From JBGCDD01 sp045105075 (GTDB lineage: Bacteria > Pseudomonadota > Alphaproteobacteria > Rhodobacterales > Rhodobacteraceae): 64,000 bases of DNA. Shown in pieces: positions 16,575 through 24,250 of this stretch. Below the pieces are notes generated by a model, which saw only the letters and a program-made list of their open reading frames with translations, made no database searches and was not told the DNA's origin. Within the stretch, counting starts at the first letter, position 1; each line of letters opens with the position of its first letter. Location of the stretch: positions 1 to 64,000 of the forward strand of contig JBGCDD010000041.1 in the NCBI GenBank assembly GCA_045105075.1, read 5' to 3'. A program made the translations under genes and the position numbers.

Positions 16575-17951
16575 TTGGCCGCGTCCACCTCACATGATTT
16601 GACCAAAGGGTCGATGGGCGACTTGTTCCGCAAAATCGCCATTCCCGCGGCGTTTGGCATGTTGTTTGCCACGCTTTATAACGTGGTTGATGTGTTTTAC
16701 GCCGGCTGGCTGTCGACCCAGGCGCAGGCTGCGCTGGCGATCAGTTTTCAGGCGTTTTTTGTGCTGCTGGCGGTGGGCATCGGGCTGGGCTCGGCGATGA
16801 GCGCGTTGGTGGGCAACGCCAAAGGGCGCGATGATCCGAGCGAGGTGCGCCATTTCATCACGCAGGGGCTGACGTTCGGGGCGCTGGCGACGGTGGCCGC
16901 GATGGCGCTGGGGGTTGTGCTTGGGCCTTGGTTGATCGCTCTGGTGTCGGTGCCCGGCGAATATCGTGACCTTGCAAACGCTTATTTCACCTGGCTTATT
17001 TTCGCTTTGCCCGGATTTCTGCTGGCCTATGGCTGCAACGGGATGTTGCAGGCCCATGGCGATACCGTGTCGATGCAACGCGCCATGATGGTGGCATTTT
17101 TTGCCAATATCGGGCTGAACCCACTGTTGATGTTTGGCATTGGCGGGATCGGTGGTCTGGGGCTTGATGGCATCGCACTGGCCACCGTGATCAGCCAGAC
17201 CGGTGTGATGGTGTTTTTGCTGTGGCGGGTGTTGCGTTTGCCCGGGTTAGAGCAGCTGACCCGCGATGAATTCAGGCCCGATCTGACCAGTTTCCGCGCG
17301 ATTCTGGCGCAGCTTTTGCCCGCCAGTGGCACGATGATGGTTATGTTTGCCTCGGGTTTTGTGGTGCAGTTTGCGCTCAAGGGTTTTGGCGATCATGCGC
17401 TGGCGGCCTATGGTGTGGCGCTGCGGATCGAGCAGATTTTGCTGTTGCCGGTGCTGGGCATGACTGGCGCGCTGCTGCCGATTGTGGCGCAGAATTTTGG
17501 GGCGTCCGATCACGCGCGGGTGCGCGAGGCTTTGTTTTTCTGCTGGAAAATCGGCTTTCTGGTCACGCTTGTGGCCACCCCTGCGCTTTGGTTTGGCGGT
17601 GCTTGGGCGATGTCGCTGTTCACATCGGATCCACAGGTGATCGCCGTGGGGCAGAGTTATCTAAAGGTCGATGGCTTCCTGTTTCCGATCTATATGATGC
17701 TGTTTTCGATCAATTCGCTGCTACAGGGATTGAAACAACCGATCTGGACCTTGTGGATCAGCCTCTATCGTCAGGGCTTTGGAATTGCATTTTTCGTTTG
17801 GGTTTTCATCGGCTTGGCCGGTTTTGACGTGTGGGGCGTGTGGTTGGGCATCGCGGTGGCAGTAACAAGCGGCTGGGCGATTGCGCTGGTGGTGATGGTG
17901 CATGTCACCCGCACCAGCATCGGCGGTTTGCGTCACGCCGTCGCGGGATAG
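16575..17951 (+). CDS. MATE family efflux transporter
   Basis: A 458-residue inner-membrane antiporter with twelve predicted helices in two homologous halves, of the NorM/DinF kind that exports cationic drugs or metabolites against H+ or Na+. The early segment containing P-A-A-F-G-M-L-F and the V-D-V-F-Y-A-G-W motif are typical. Translation appears to begin at TTG 16575, with AGAAAGG seven bases upstream. It converges on the alpha/beta-hydrolase gene, overlapping its 3' end by 19 bases. It could export the product of the neighbouring minus-strand operon, but opposite orientation makes shared regulation uncertain. Confidence 0.9.
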   Translation: MAASTSHDLTKGSMGDLFRKIAIPAAFGMLFATLYNVVDVFYAGWLSTQAQAALAISFQAFFVLLAVGIGLGSAMSALVGNAKGRDDPSEVRHFITQGLTFGALATVAAMALGVVLGPWLIALVSVPGEYRDLANAYFTWLIFALPGFLLAYGCNGMLQAHGDTVSMQRAMMVAFFANIGLNPLLMFGIGGIGGLGLDGIALATVISQTGVMVFLLWRVLRLPGLEQLTRDEFRPDLTSFRAILAQLLPASGTMMVMFASGFVVQFALKGFGDHALAAYGVALRIEQILLLPVLGMTGALLPIVAQNFGASDHARVREALFFCWKIGFLVTLVATPALWFGGAWAMSLFTSDPQVIAVGQSYLKVDGFLFPIYMMLFSINSLLQGLKQPIWTLWISLYRQGFGIAFFVWVFIGLAGFDVWGVWLGIAVAVTSGWAIALVVMVHVTRTSIGGLRHAVAG

Positions 17952-18913
17952 GCCGGGCAGTTTTCAATTTCAGCACGAAAATGGGCGGCAAAATCGCTGC
18001 CGGTTCGGATGCTGTCGACAAGGCCCTGAAAGAACACCTGAAGCTTGCGGTGCGCCTTGAGATAGGCAATCGAATTGTGCTGATCCAGCTCGGCAAAAGA
18101 CAGCAGTTTTACTGACCGCGAGATCGACCGCAGCCGCAAGGCCGAGGCCAGATCGGAGCTGTTTTTGGCGCCGAACACTGTGGCAAGTTGCGGCCCCGGG
18201 CGCTGATTGCAATCGCAAAACGGTTCGAACGCAGGCGGGTTTTGGCACAGCGCGACCGGGTCGTCCATGGTGGGATAGCGCCCGCTGATCGACAGGCCAA
18301 TCCGGGCGTTGAAATGTTGCGCGGCGGCAATCGCAGGCACGCCGCCCATGCTGACACCGGCGGTGCCGATATTGGCATAGCGCGCCACATTGACGATGCG
18401 CCCCAACGTGGTGAACATTTGGGTCAGCGAGCGCCCATAACCGGGCAGACCCGCGCGAAAATCATAGCCCGGCGCACGGCGCAGCAGCACGACATCAAGG
18501 TTGGGATGATTGAGTTCCGCCAGAATAGTGCAGGCCGCGGCAAACAGGACTCCGTCTCGGCCGGCAAACAAAATCAACAGGTTACGTTCCTTTTGCGGCG
18601 GCGAGGCACGGTAGAATGTGACATGCGGGCCGTGGTTCACCACACGGTAACGCTGCGGTTGTTCTTTGGTCAGACGGTGCCACAAAACCGCCCGGCGCGC
18701 GACATCACGGGGCACGTCTTGGGGCGCATAACCGGCGCGCATTTTGGCGTAAAGCCGCTTTAGCTCCCACGGCGGCAGCAGGCGGGCGGCGTCACTGAGC
18801 AACGCGATCCGCGCGGCATCATCCCGCGCGCCCATGATAAGATCGAGCAGCGCATGATGGGAGATATCCTCGCGTTTGGGCGCCGCCATCCAGTTGAGCG
18901 GAGCGTCAGGCAT
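17933..18913 (-). CDS. Alpha/beta-hydrolase-fold protein, last gene of the PrnB-like operon
   Basis: A 326-residue protein without signal peptide. The first 105 residues are helical and unassigned. The rest looks like an alpha/beta hydrolase, with an L-L-I-L-F-A-G-R-D oxyanion-type segment near residue 115 and the nucleophile elbow G-V-S-M-G-G (S188); a histidine in the D-Q-H-N-S segment near residue 285 could complete the triad. The ATG overlaps the stop of the adenylation-carrier gene by eight bases (ATGCCTGA), so it is translationally coupled to it. A hydrolase after an A-T didomain could be the thioesterase or acyltransferase that unloads the carrier; this is inferred from context. Confidence 0.8.
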   Translation of the reverse strand: MPDAPLNWMAAPKREDISHHALLDLIMGARDDAARIALLSDAARLLPPWELKRLYAKMRAGYAPQDVPRDVARRAVLWHRLTKEQPQRYRVVNHGPHVTFYRASPPQKERNLLILFAGRDGVLFAAACTILAELNHPNLDVVLLRRAPGYDFRAGLPGYGRSLTQMFTTLGRIVNVARYANIGTAGVSMGGVPAIAAAQHFNARIGLSISGRYPTMDDPVALCQNPPAFEPFCDCNQRPGPQLATVFGAKNSSDLASALRLRSISRSVKLLSFAELDQHNSIAYLKAHRKLQVFFQGLVDSIRTGSDFAAHFRAEIENCPAYPATA

Positions 18914-20615
18914 GCGTTTTTGCTCCTTGGCGCGCGTCGATCAAGGCCACAAGGTCTTGCACCGAGGCGACCTGTGCGGTTTCCAGATCGGCGATGTCCA
19001 GCTTGAGCCCGGCCTGTGCATCGATCAGCATCAGCAGGGCTTCGATGGAAAAACTATCCAGCGCTCCGGTGTCAAAAATCGGCTCTTCCTGTGTGATTTC
19101 GCTGGCATCCACCTGCATCTCTTCGGCGCAAAATTCGAGGATCTCGGGCAGGATTTTGCTGGGCTGGGGCGTGCTGACGGGTTCGGGCGTGGCAAACAGA
19201 GGGGCGAATGTTTCAGCCACGCGGGACCGGACGATTTTGCCAACTTCGGTGCGCGGCAGTGCATCAACCACCCGGACATCCGATGGCAATTTATAGCGCG
19301 GCAAAGCAGTAGCGATCTGGGTCAGGATCTGGGCACCCGACATCGCCACACCGGGCGCCAGTTCGACGACGGCCACCAAATCTTCGCCCAAACGGGCATG
19401 GTTCAAGGCAAAACTACGGGCCGCGACGACGCCGGGAAGGGATTGGATGGCGCCGTCGGGTTCGGACAAAAACACCGACAATCCGCCGCGTTTGATCATT
19501 TCCTTTTGCCGGCCAATGATGCGAATGAAGCCATCAGCGTCGATTTCCGCCAGATCACCAGTGCGAAACCAGCCATCATGAAAGGCGTCGCTGTCATCGG
19601 GCGCGATCAGGCTTTTGCCCTTTAGCAACAGCTCGCCCTGCCCCTGCGCCGCCACCTTGTTTTGGTCCAGAACGGCGGCTGTGGTGTCGCCAATCACCCG
19701 ACCCACGGCGCCGACGCGGCGATCATCCAGCGCATTGGCCACCACCACCGAGGTTGTTTCGGTCAGCCCATAAGTTTCAACCAGCGGGCAGCCATAGGCC
19801 TGTTCGATGCGCCCGACCATGGTGTAATTCAGCGGCGCCGAAGACGAGCGCGCAAAGCGCAAACCGGACGGCCGGCGCCCGTCCTTTTCGATCAGATCCG
19901 CAAGGTCTGCGTGGATCGTCGGCACGCCCGACAAACAGGTGGGCGCATGATCAAGCAGCGCCGCATGGGTCGCGGCCAGATTGCCCGGCATCAGGATCAC
20001 GCAGCCCCCCGCAACCAGCGTGACCCAGAGAATGCTGATCAACCCATGCGCGTGCGACAGCGGCATCGGGCACAAATAACGCGTGCCCGGCCCAATCTGA
20101 AAATGCGCGGCGTTGATGGCGGCGGTGTTGGCCAGCTGACCCATATCGTAGCCAATCCGTTTGGGCGTTCCACTCGAGCCTGCGGTCAGCATGGCGATGC
20201 GCGCGCTCGACGGCGGGCGCGGTTGCATGCCACTCAGATCATGGGATTTGGCGGTAAAATCGTGGCCATCGATCAGCACCTTGGGCGACGGCGCCGCATC
20301 AAAGGTCACCGGGTCATCGGTGAGCACAACTGTGGCGTCCAGCAGCCTGATTTGCGGCAACAGCCGAGCGCCGCGATAGGCCGGGGACACCGGGCAAAAA
20401 GTGTTTTCAAGCGCGGTTGCAAAAGCAGCAATAGCCGACAAACGCACGCTGTCACACAGGACGGCCGCGGTTTGATTCACAATACCCAAACCCTGAAGCA
20501 TGTCATCAAAATCAAGGGCTTGCGTGGTCAGATCCGCGTAGCTGAGCGGCGCGCCTTCGGGCAGGATCAGCGCGGTGTCCGCGCGCTTGGCCCATGTCGC
20601 AACGGTGTCACGCAT
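18906..20615 (-). CDS. Adenylation enzyme fused to a carrier-protein domain
   Basis: A 569-residue two-domain protein. Residues about 1-470 are an ANL-superfamily adenylating enzyme with core motifs L-T-A-G-S-S-G-T-P-K (about 143-152), E-T-Y-G-L-T-E-T, G-W-F-R-T-G-D-L and the C-terminal catalytic lysine in P-R-T-E-V-G-K. Residues about 490-565 form an acyl/peptidyl carrier domain whose phosphopantetheine site is the serine of A-L-D-S-F-S (about S521). Such a protein activates a carboxylic or amino acid as its AMP ester and loads it onto its own carrier arm. The start at 20615 is chosen because it overlaps the upstream stop by eight bases (ATGCGTGA) and matches family N-termini; the frame stays open further upstream inside the sulfotransferase gene. 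The substrate cannot be predicted by eye. Confidence 0.9.
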   Translation of the reverse strand: MRDTVATWAKRADTALILPEGAPLSYADLTTQALDFDDMLQGLGIVNQTAAVLCDSVRLSAIAAFATALENTFCPVSPAYRGARLLPQIRLLDATVVLTDDPVTFDAAPSPKVLIDGHDFTAKSHDLSGMQPRPPSSARIAMLTAGSSGTPKRIGYDMGQLANTAAINAAHFQIGPGTRYLCPMPLSHAHGLISILWVTLVAGGCVILMPGNLAATHAALLDHAPTCLSGVPTIHADLADLIEKDGRRPSGLRFARSSSAPLNYTMVGRIEQAYGCPLVETYGLTETTSVVVANALDDRRVGAVGRVIGDTTAAVLDQNKVAAQGQGELLLKGKSLIAPDDSDAFHDGWFRTGDLAEIDADGFIRIIGRQKEMIKRGGLSVFLSEPDGAIQSLPGVVAARSFALNHARLGEDLVAVVELAPGVAMSGAQILTQIATALPRYKLPSDVRVVDALPRTEVGKIVRSRVAETFAPLFATPEPVSTPQPSKILPEILEFCAEEMQVDASEITQEEPIFDTGALDSFSIEALLMLIDAQAGLKLDIADLETAQVASVQDLVALIDARQGAKTHA

Positions 20616-21555
20616 TGTGGGGTTGCGCCTTGGCGGCCACGCAGCGGGCCAGATGTGCGGCGTGGATGTCAAACAGGCCATGCTCGGCCAGTAAGGCCCG
20701 CTCTTGCGCGGTAACAGCGGCCGTGTCGCGCGCCACATGGGCGTATTTGGGCAGGTTTGAGTGCACTTTGACCGCGCCGTAATCAGCAGGTTCGGGCACG
20801 AAAGTGATGAAGGATTGCGCCGAGGCCAGATTGCCGCGCGCGCCCCAGGCCAGGTCTTGAACGCTCAGATCGTGGGGGATGTTCAGCGCGTCCAGCACGC
20901 TGAGCGCCGCGCCCGGATTGGTTTGAATCGAGTCGTAGTTGAAGGCCACCACCTGCACGCCGGCCTGTTCCATGTCATGCGCGGTTTGCGCCGCCCGCAG
21001 GCTGGACAGGATGAAATGGCGCACCAGCGTGTCGCGATCAAGCACGCCGCCCCAGTGATGCAGCCACGACGCCAGCGAAGACATGACATCACGTTCCAGC
21101 CAGACCACCGACAACCGATCGGGCGGAAAACCAAGTCCGATCAAATCGCAAAACGGCGACCACAGCGTTTCGGCCGCCGTGTATGGCCCCAGCATTTCCT
21201 TGGCATGCACAACGCCCGGCTGGGCCATCGCCGCAATGTGGGCGGTGTCGTTTTGGCCGTGCAGATGCTGGCGCAGAATCGCTTTGAACGGTTGAAAAAA
21301 CGAGCTGTGCCCGGCCATGCCAAACAGGTTCGTCAACGCGGTCGACCCAACGCGGCAGCGGCCCATCGAGATCACGAGTTTGGTGGGTTCGGCTTTGAAG
21401 TGCGTCTCAATCAGCGGCTGCAACACTGCGTTCACATCGCGGCGCACCTGAGCCAGCGTGCCGACATCGCGCGTGATATAGCGTGCGTCCACAGGCAGTT
21501 GCACTGTGTCCAGATCGCTAGGCAGGGCAAAGGGGGTCGGGTTTGGATCAGTCAT
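20608..21555 (-). CDS. Sulfotransferase-like protein
   Basis: A 315-residue protein with a P-loop-like phosphosulfate-binding segment, V-I-S-M-G-R-C-R-V-G-S-T-A-L (residues about 61-74), resembling the R-x-G-S-T loop of PAPS-dependent sulfotransferases, and a later V-V-W-L-E-R-D-V segment like the 3'-phosphate-binding region. It should transfer a sulfo group from PAPS to a hydroxyl or amine acceptor. The start at 21555 is set by an eight-base overlap with the upstream stop (ATGACTGA); an in-frame extension upstream lies inside the neighbouring gene. The acceptor is unknown, though the operon context suggests the compound made by the heme-enzyme-like and adenylation proteins. The sequence is divergent from well-known sulfotransferases, so I am moderately sure. 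Confidence 0.75.
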   Translation of the reverse strand: MTDPNPTPFALPSDLDTVQLPVDARYITRDVGTLAQVRRDVNAVLQPLIETHFKAEPTKLVISMGRCRVGSTALTNLFGMAGHSSFFQPFKAILRQHLHGQNDTAHIAAMAQPGVVHAKEMLGPYTAAETLWSPFCDLIGLGFPPDRLSVVWLERDVMSSLASWLHHWGGVLDRDTLVRHFILSSLRAAQTAHDMEQAGVQVVAFNYDSIQTNPGAALSVLDALNIPHDLSVQDLAWGARGNLASAQSFITFVPEPADYGAVKVHSNLPKYAHVARDTAAVTAQERALLAEHGLFDIHAAHLARCVAAKAQPHNA

Positions 21556-22672
21556 GAACAGTCTCTTTGCGCCAGGCGGCATAGGCTTTGCGGGCGGGGT
21601 TATCACCGCGACGACTGGCCAGCAATTGCCATGTCTTGTCCAGATCGCGCCCGCTGACGCCTGCTTTGGTGGCCAGGCTTTGATGCAACGGCGCATTTGA
21701 ATCTTCGGTTTGGGAGGGCGTGACCAGATGTTCTTCGATTGCGGCCCAATGACGCCCCGACAGCGCCTGAAGCGCGCGCACAATGCGTTGATAAGCGCGC
21801 ACCGCAGGCCCATCACAATCAGCCGCTTGTTGTTGCAAAACCGTTGGCGCGGGTCGCGCGGCTATGGCGCGTTCCAGCAGTGCGATATCTTCGCTGAGAT
21901 AGCCGCCATAACGTGCCCGGACGTCGGCCAGGTAATGCCGGTCGGCCAGACCAAACAGGATATCTGCCGCAGGCCAGGACGCAACAAAGGCCGGATTGGG
22001 GCCCAGCACACAAACGCCTGCGATGTCGAGCGGGGCGAGGTATTGGCGGAAATGCAGGAACCATTTGGGTTGATCATGCCCCGTTTCAGAACCCGTTTTG
22101 GAACCCGAGAACTGAGCAAAGCCAAGGCGTAGCTGGTCGATTTCGGCGGCACTTGTGAGCAACTGTTCGGTGACCTCGGGGTCGCCCAATTGCGCATGTC
22201 GGTCCGACAATGCGAACCCCAGATCACACAACCGCGTCAAAACCTCGGAGGTGCTGCGGGTCAGTGTGGCGAAAATCCGTTCCTGTGGCATCGGCGTGTA
22301 GGTGATCAGATCGGGCGCCCAAGTGTCGACCCACTGGGTGGCGTGACTGCCGCGCGGCGGGTGGTCACCAGCCTTGGCCAGATCCTTTAGAAACGCGCCG
22401 CCTTTGGCGCTTTGATAACACAGCTCAACCGGGTGCGGGGCTTGATCGGCCAATCTGTGCGCCGTCGACATCACCACCTCGAGCAGCGACAAAATCCGCC
22501 GGGCGCGTTGGCTATCGAGAGCTGTCACCTCGGTTTCACCCAACGCGTCAATCACCGAGAAAAACAATTGATCACAACGGGTTGCGCGCGCGGGATCCCA
22601 GCCGTCCATACCAAAACCATTGCCGGGAACGATCTCGGTCTGCAGGATGTTGAACAGGTGATCTTCGATCAA
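21548..22672 (-). CDS. PrnB-like protein (DUF1864; IDO/TDO heme-dependent oxygenase superfamily)
   Basis: A 374-residue protein that, compared from memory with PrnB of pyrrolnitrin biosynthesis, shares the order of several blocks: P-P-R near residue 106 with a following W and P, the Y-L-A-P-x(4)-G-V-C-V-L-G-P segment (211-225) matching Y-E-P-x(4)-G-x-x-x-L-G-P, the D-I-L-F-G segment, and a histidine (H308 in G-R-H-W) at the place of the PrnB proximal heme ligand. PrnB rearranges 7-chlorotryptophan; relatives in this superfamily act on tryptophan or similar aromatics. No halogenase or other prn gene is near, so the substrate must differ. It is the first gene of a four-gene coupled operon. Homology is likely; the reaction is unknown. 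Confidence 0.7.
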   Translation of the reverse strand: MIEDHLFNILQTEIVPGNGFGMDGWDPARATRCDQLFFSVIDALGETEVTALDSQRARRILSLLEVVMSTAHRLADQAPHPVELCYQSAKGGAFLKDLAKAGDHPPRGSHATQWVDTWAPDLITYTPMPQERIFATLTRSTSEVLTRLCDLGFALSDRHAQLGDPEVTEQLLTSAAEIDQLRLGFAQFSGSKTGSETGHDQPKWFLHFRQYLAPLDIAGVCVLGPNPAFVASWPAADILFGLADRHYLADVRARYGGYLSEDIALLERAIAARPAPTVLQQQAADCDGPAVRAYQRIVRALQALSGRHWAAIEEHLVTPSQTEDSNAPLHQSLATKAGVSGRDLDKTWQLLASRRGDNPARKAYAAWRKETVHD

Positions 22673-22807
22673 AACGGGCTCCGAAAAATGCCGACCGCGT
22701 AAAATTTGTTTTCCAAATGCCGCAGGCGCAATTCCAATGCGGCCCCCCAGTCTTACACGGATTGATCATGCAGCAACAGATTATTGTGATCTGTTTTTAC
22801 ACGTCCA

Positions 22808-24238
22808 TTACGTGGATGGCACCGGCGTGGCGCCCGCCGGACCCGTGCGAAAAGCCTGTTCAGCCCCGCCAAAACGCGCCACCAAACGGTCCTGATCTGC
22901 CTTGGCGGCGCGGTCAATCGCATCGGGGTCGCAAATGCGCGACAAAGCCCGGGCCATATCCGCACAAGGCCCGGCATGAGCCGGATCGGGCGCCAGGTTA
23001 TGGCGCTCTAGCGGATCAAGGTGCAGGTCAAAAAGTTCGGGCGGATAGCCGACGTAATGGTGATATTTCCACCGCGCGTTTGCCACCATAAATCCACCCG
23101 ACGGCGAGGCGGCGGCGTGATATTCGCTGAACACAACCCTGTCGGGATCGTCGGGTGCGTCGGCAATATCGTGCAGCGAACGCCCGCACCATTGCGACGG
23201 GGCGGGCAGGTTTTGGGCCTGCGTGATGGTCGGAGCCAAATCCACCAAGCTAACCGGCGTCGCAACGTGGTGGCCCGCGCGCACACCCGGACCGGCCATG
23301 ATCAGCGGCACGTGGGTGGACTCGCGATAGAGCACAGATTTGCCCCAACGCCCGCGCATGCCAAGGTTTTCACCGTGATCCGAGGTGTAGATCACCAGCG
23401 TGTTTTCGCCCTGCCCGGATGCATCAAGCGCGTCCAGAACCTGACCGATCTGGGCATCTACAAAGGTGCACAGCGCATAATAGGCTGCAATGGCGGCGCG
23501 ACGATTGGCGTCGCTGCCCAGTTCGGCGTCGCTGTTTTCGATGTCGTTCATGCGAGCAACCCAAGGGTGCTGCGCGTCGCCATTTTGCGGATGCACGGCC
23601 GGCAAAGGCATGGTGTCGGCGGGGTAATCCGCCAGATAATCGTCGGGAACGGTCAGCGGGAAATGCGGGGCAACAAAGCTGACAAAAGTGACCCATGGCG
23701 CGGTGCTGGTGGCGCTTTCACCGATCCAGTCGCAGGCGGAACGGGCCACGTTTTGATCGAAGATGTTGTATTTCGAAAGGCCTGCGCCGATCGCGCCCAA
23801 CATGCCGGTGGCCTCGCGTCGCGCCGGCAACGGATTGCGCACCGAGCCCCAGACCTGGCCAATTCCGTCATGAATATGCATCGCCAGAATTTGGCGGTCG
23901 AACCCGGTGGGATCCTGATCATTGCGATAGTGCAGTTTGCCGATGCTGGTCACCGGCACCCCGGCCTTTTGCAGCACATGACCCCATCCGGACACACGCC
24001 CATCATAGGCGTGCGCATTGTCCCAATAGCCGGTCTGATGCACATACCGCCCGGTCGCCAGAGCCGCGCGCGCCGGCACGCAGATCGGGCTGGGCGTATA
24101 GGCATTGGTGAACATCGTCCCGCGTGCGGCGAGCCTGTCCAGATTTGGCGTTTTGACGATGCCATGGTCCAGACAGGACAGTGCCGCGGCCTGATGTTCA
24201 TCGGCCATCAAGAACAGGATATTGGGCGGTTTGTTCAC
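22808..24238 (-). CDS. Type I sulfatase (alkaline phosphatase superfamily)
   Basis: A 476-residue hydrolase with the N-terminal strand N-I-L-F-L-M-A-D-E-H (metal ligand D13) and the sulfatase signature C-V-P-A-R at residues 53-57, where the cysteine is converted to formylglycine. It also carries a later T-S-D-H-G-E-N-L-G segment with metal-binding D and H. It cleaves sulfate (or related phosphonate) esters; no signal peptide is seen, so it is probably cytosolic. It lies between gyrB and the PrnB-like operon on the same strand, 135 bases before that operon. Whether it belongs functionally with the sulfotransferase two genes downstream, or is a choline-sulfatase-like scavenger, cannot be decided from the sequence. 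Confidence 0.9.
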   Translation of the reverse strand: MNKPPNILFLMADEHQAAALSCLDHGIVKTPNLDRLAARGTMFTNAYTPSPICVPARAALATGRYVHQTGYWDNAHAYDGRVSGWGHVLQKAGVPVTSIGKLHYRNDQDPTGFDRQILAMHIHDGIGQVWGSVRNPLPARREATGMLGAIGAGLSKYNIFDQNVARSACDWIGESATSTAPWVTFVSFVAPHFPLTVPDDYLADYPADTMPLPAVHPQNGDAQHPWVARMNDIENSDAELGSDANRRAAIAAYYALCTFVDAQIGQVLDALDASGQGENTLVIYTSDHGENLGMRGRWGKSVLYRESTHVPLIMAGPGVRAGHHVATPVSLVDLAPTITQAQNLPAPSQWCGRSLHDIADAPDDPDRVVFSEYHAAASPSGGFMVANARWKYHHYVGYPPELFDLHLDPLERHNLAPDPAHAGPCADMARALSRICDPDAIDRAAKADQDRLVARFGGAEQAFRTGPAGATPVPST

Positions 24239-24250
24239 TTGGCTGTGGCC

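Noticed and set aside
18906..20738. Longer version of the adenylation-carrier gene starting at 20738
   Set aside because: The extra 41 residues lie inside the sulfotransferase-like gene and do not match the family; the coupled start at 20615 is better.
20608..22807. Interpretation of the PrnB-like gene as part of a pyrrolnitrin cluster
   Set aside because: No tryptophan halogenase, PrnC-type halogenase or PrnD-type oxygenase is present in the window.
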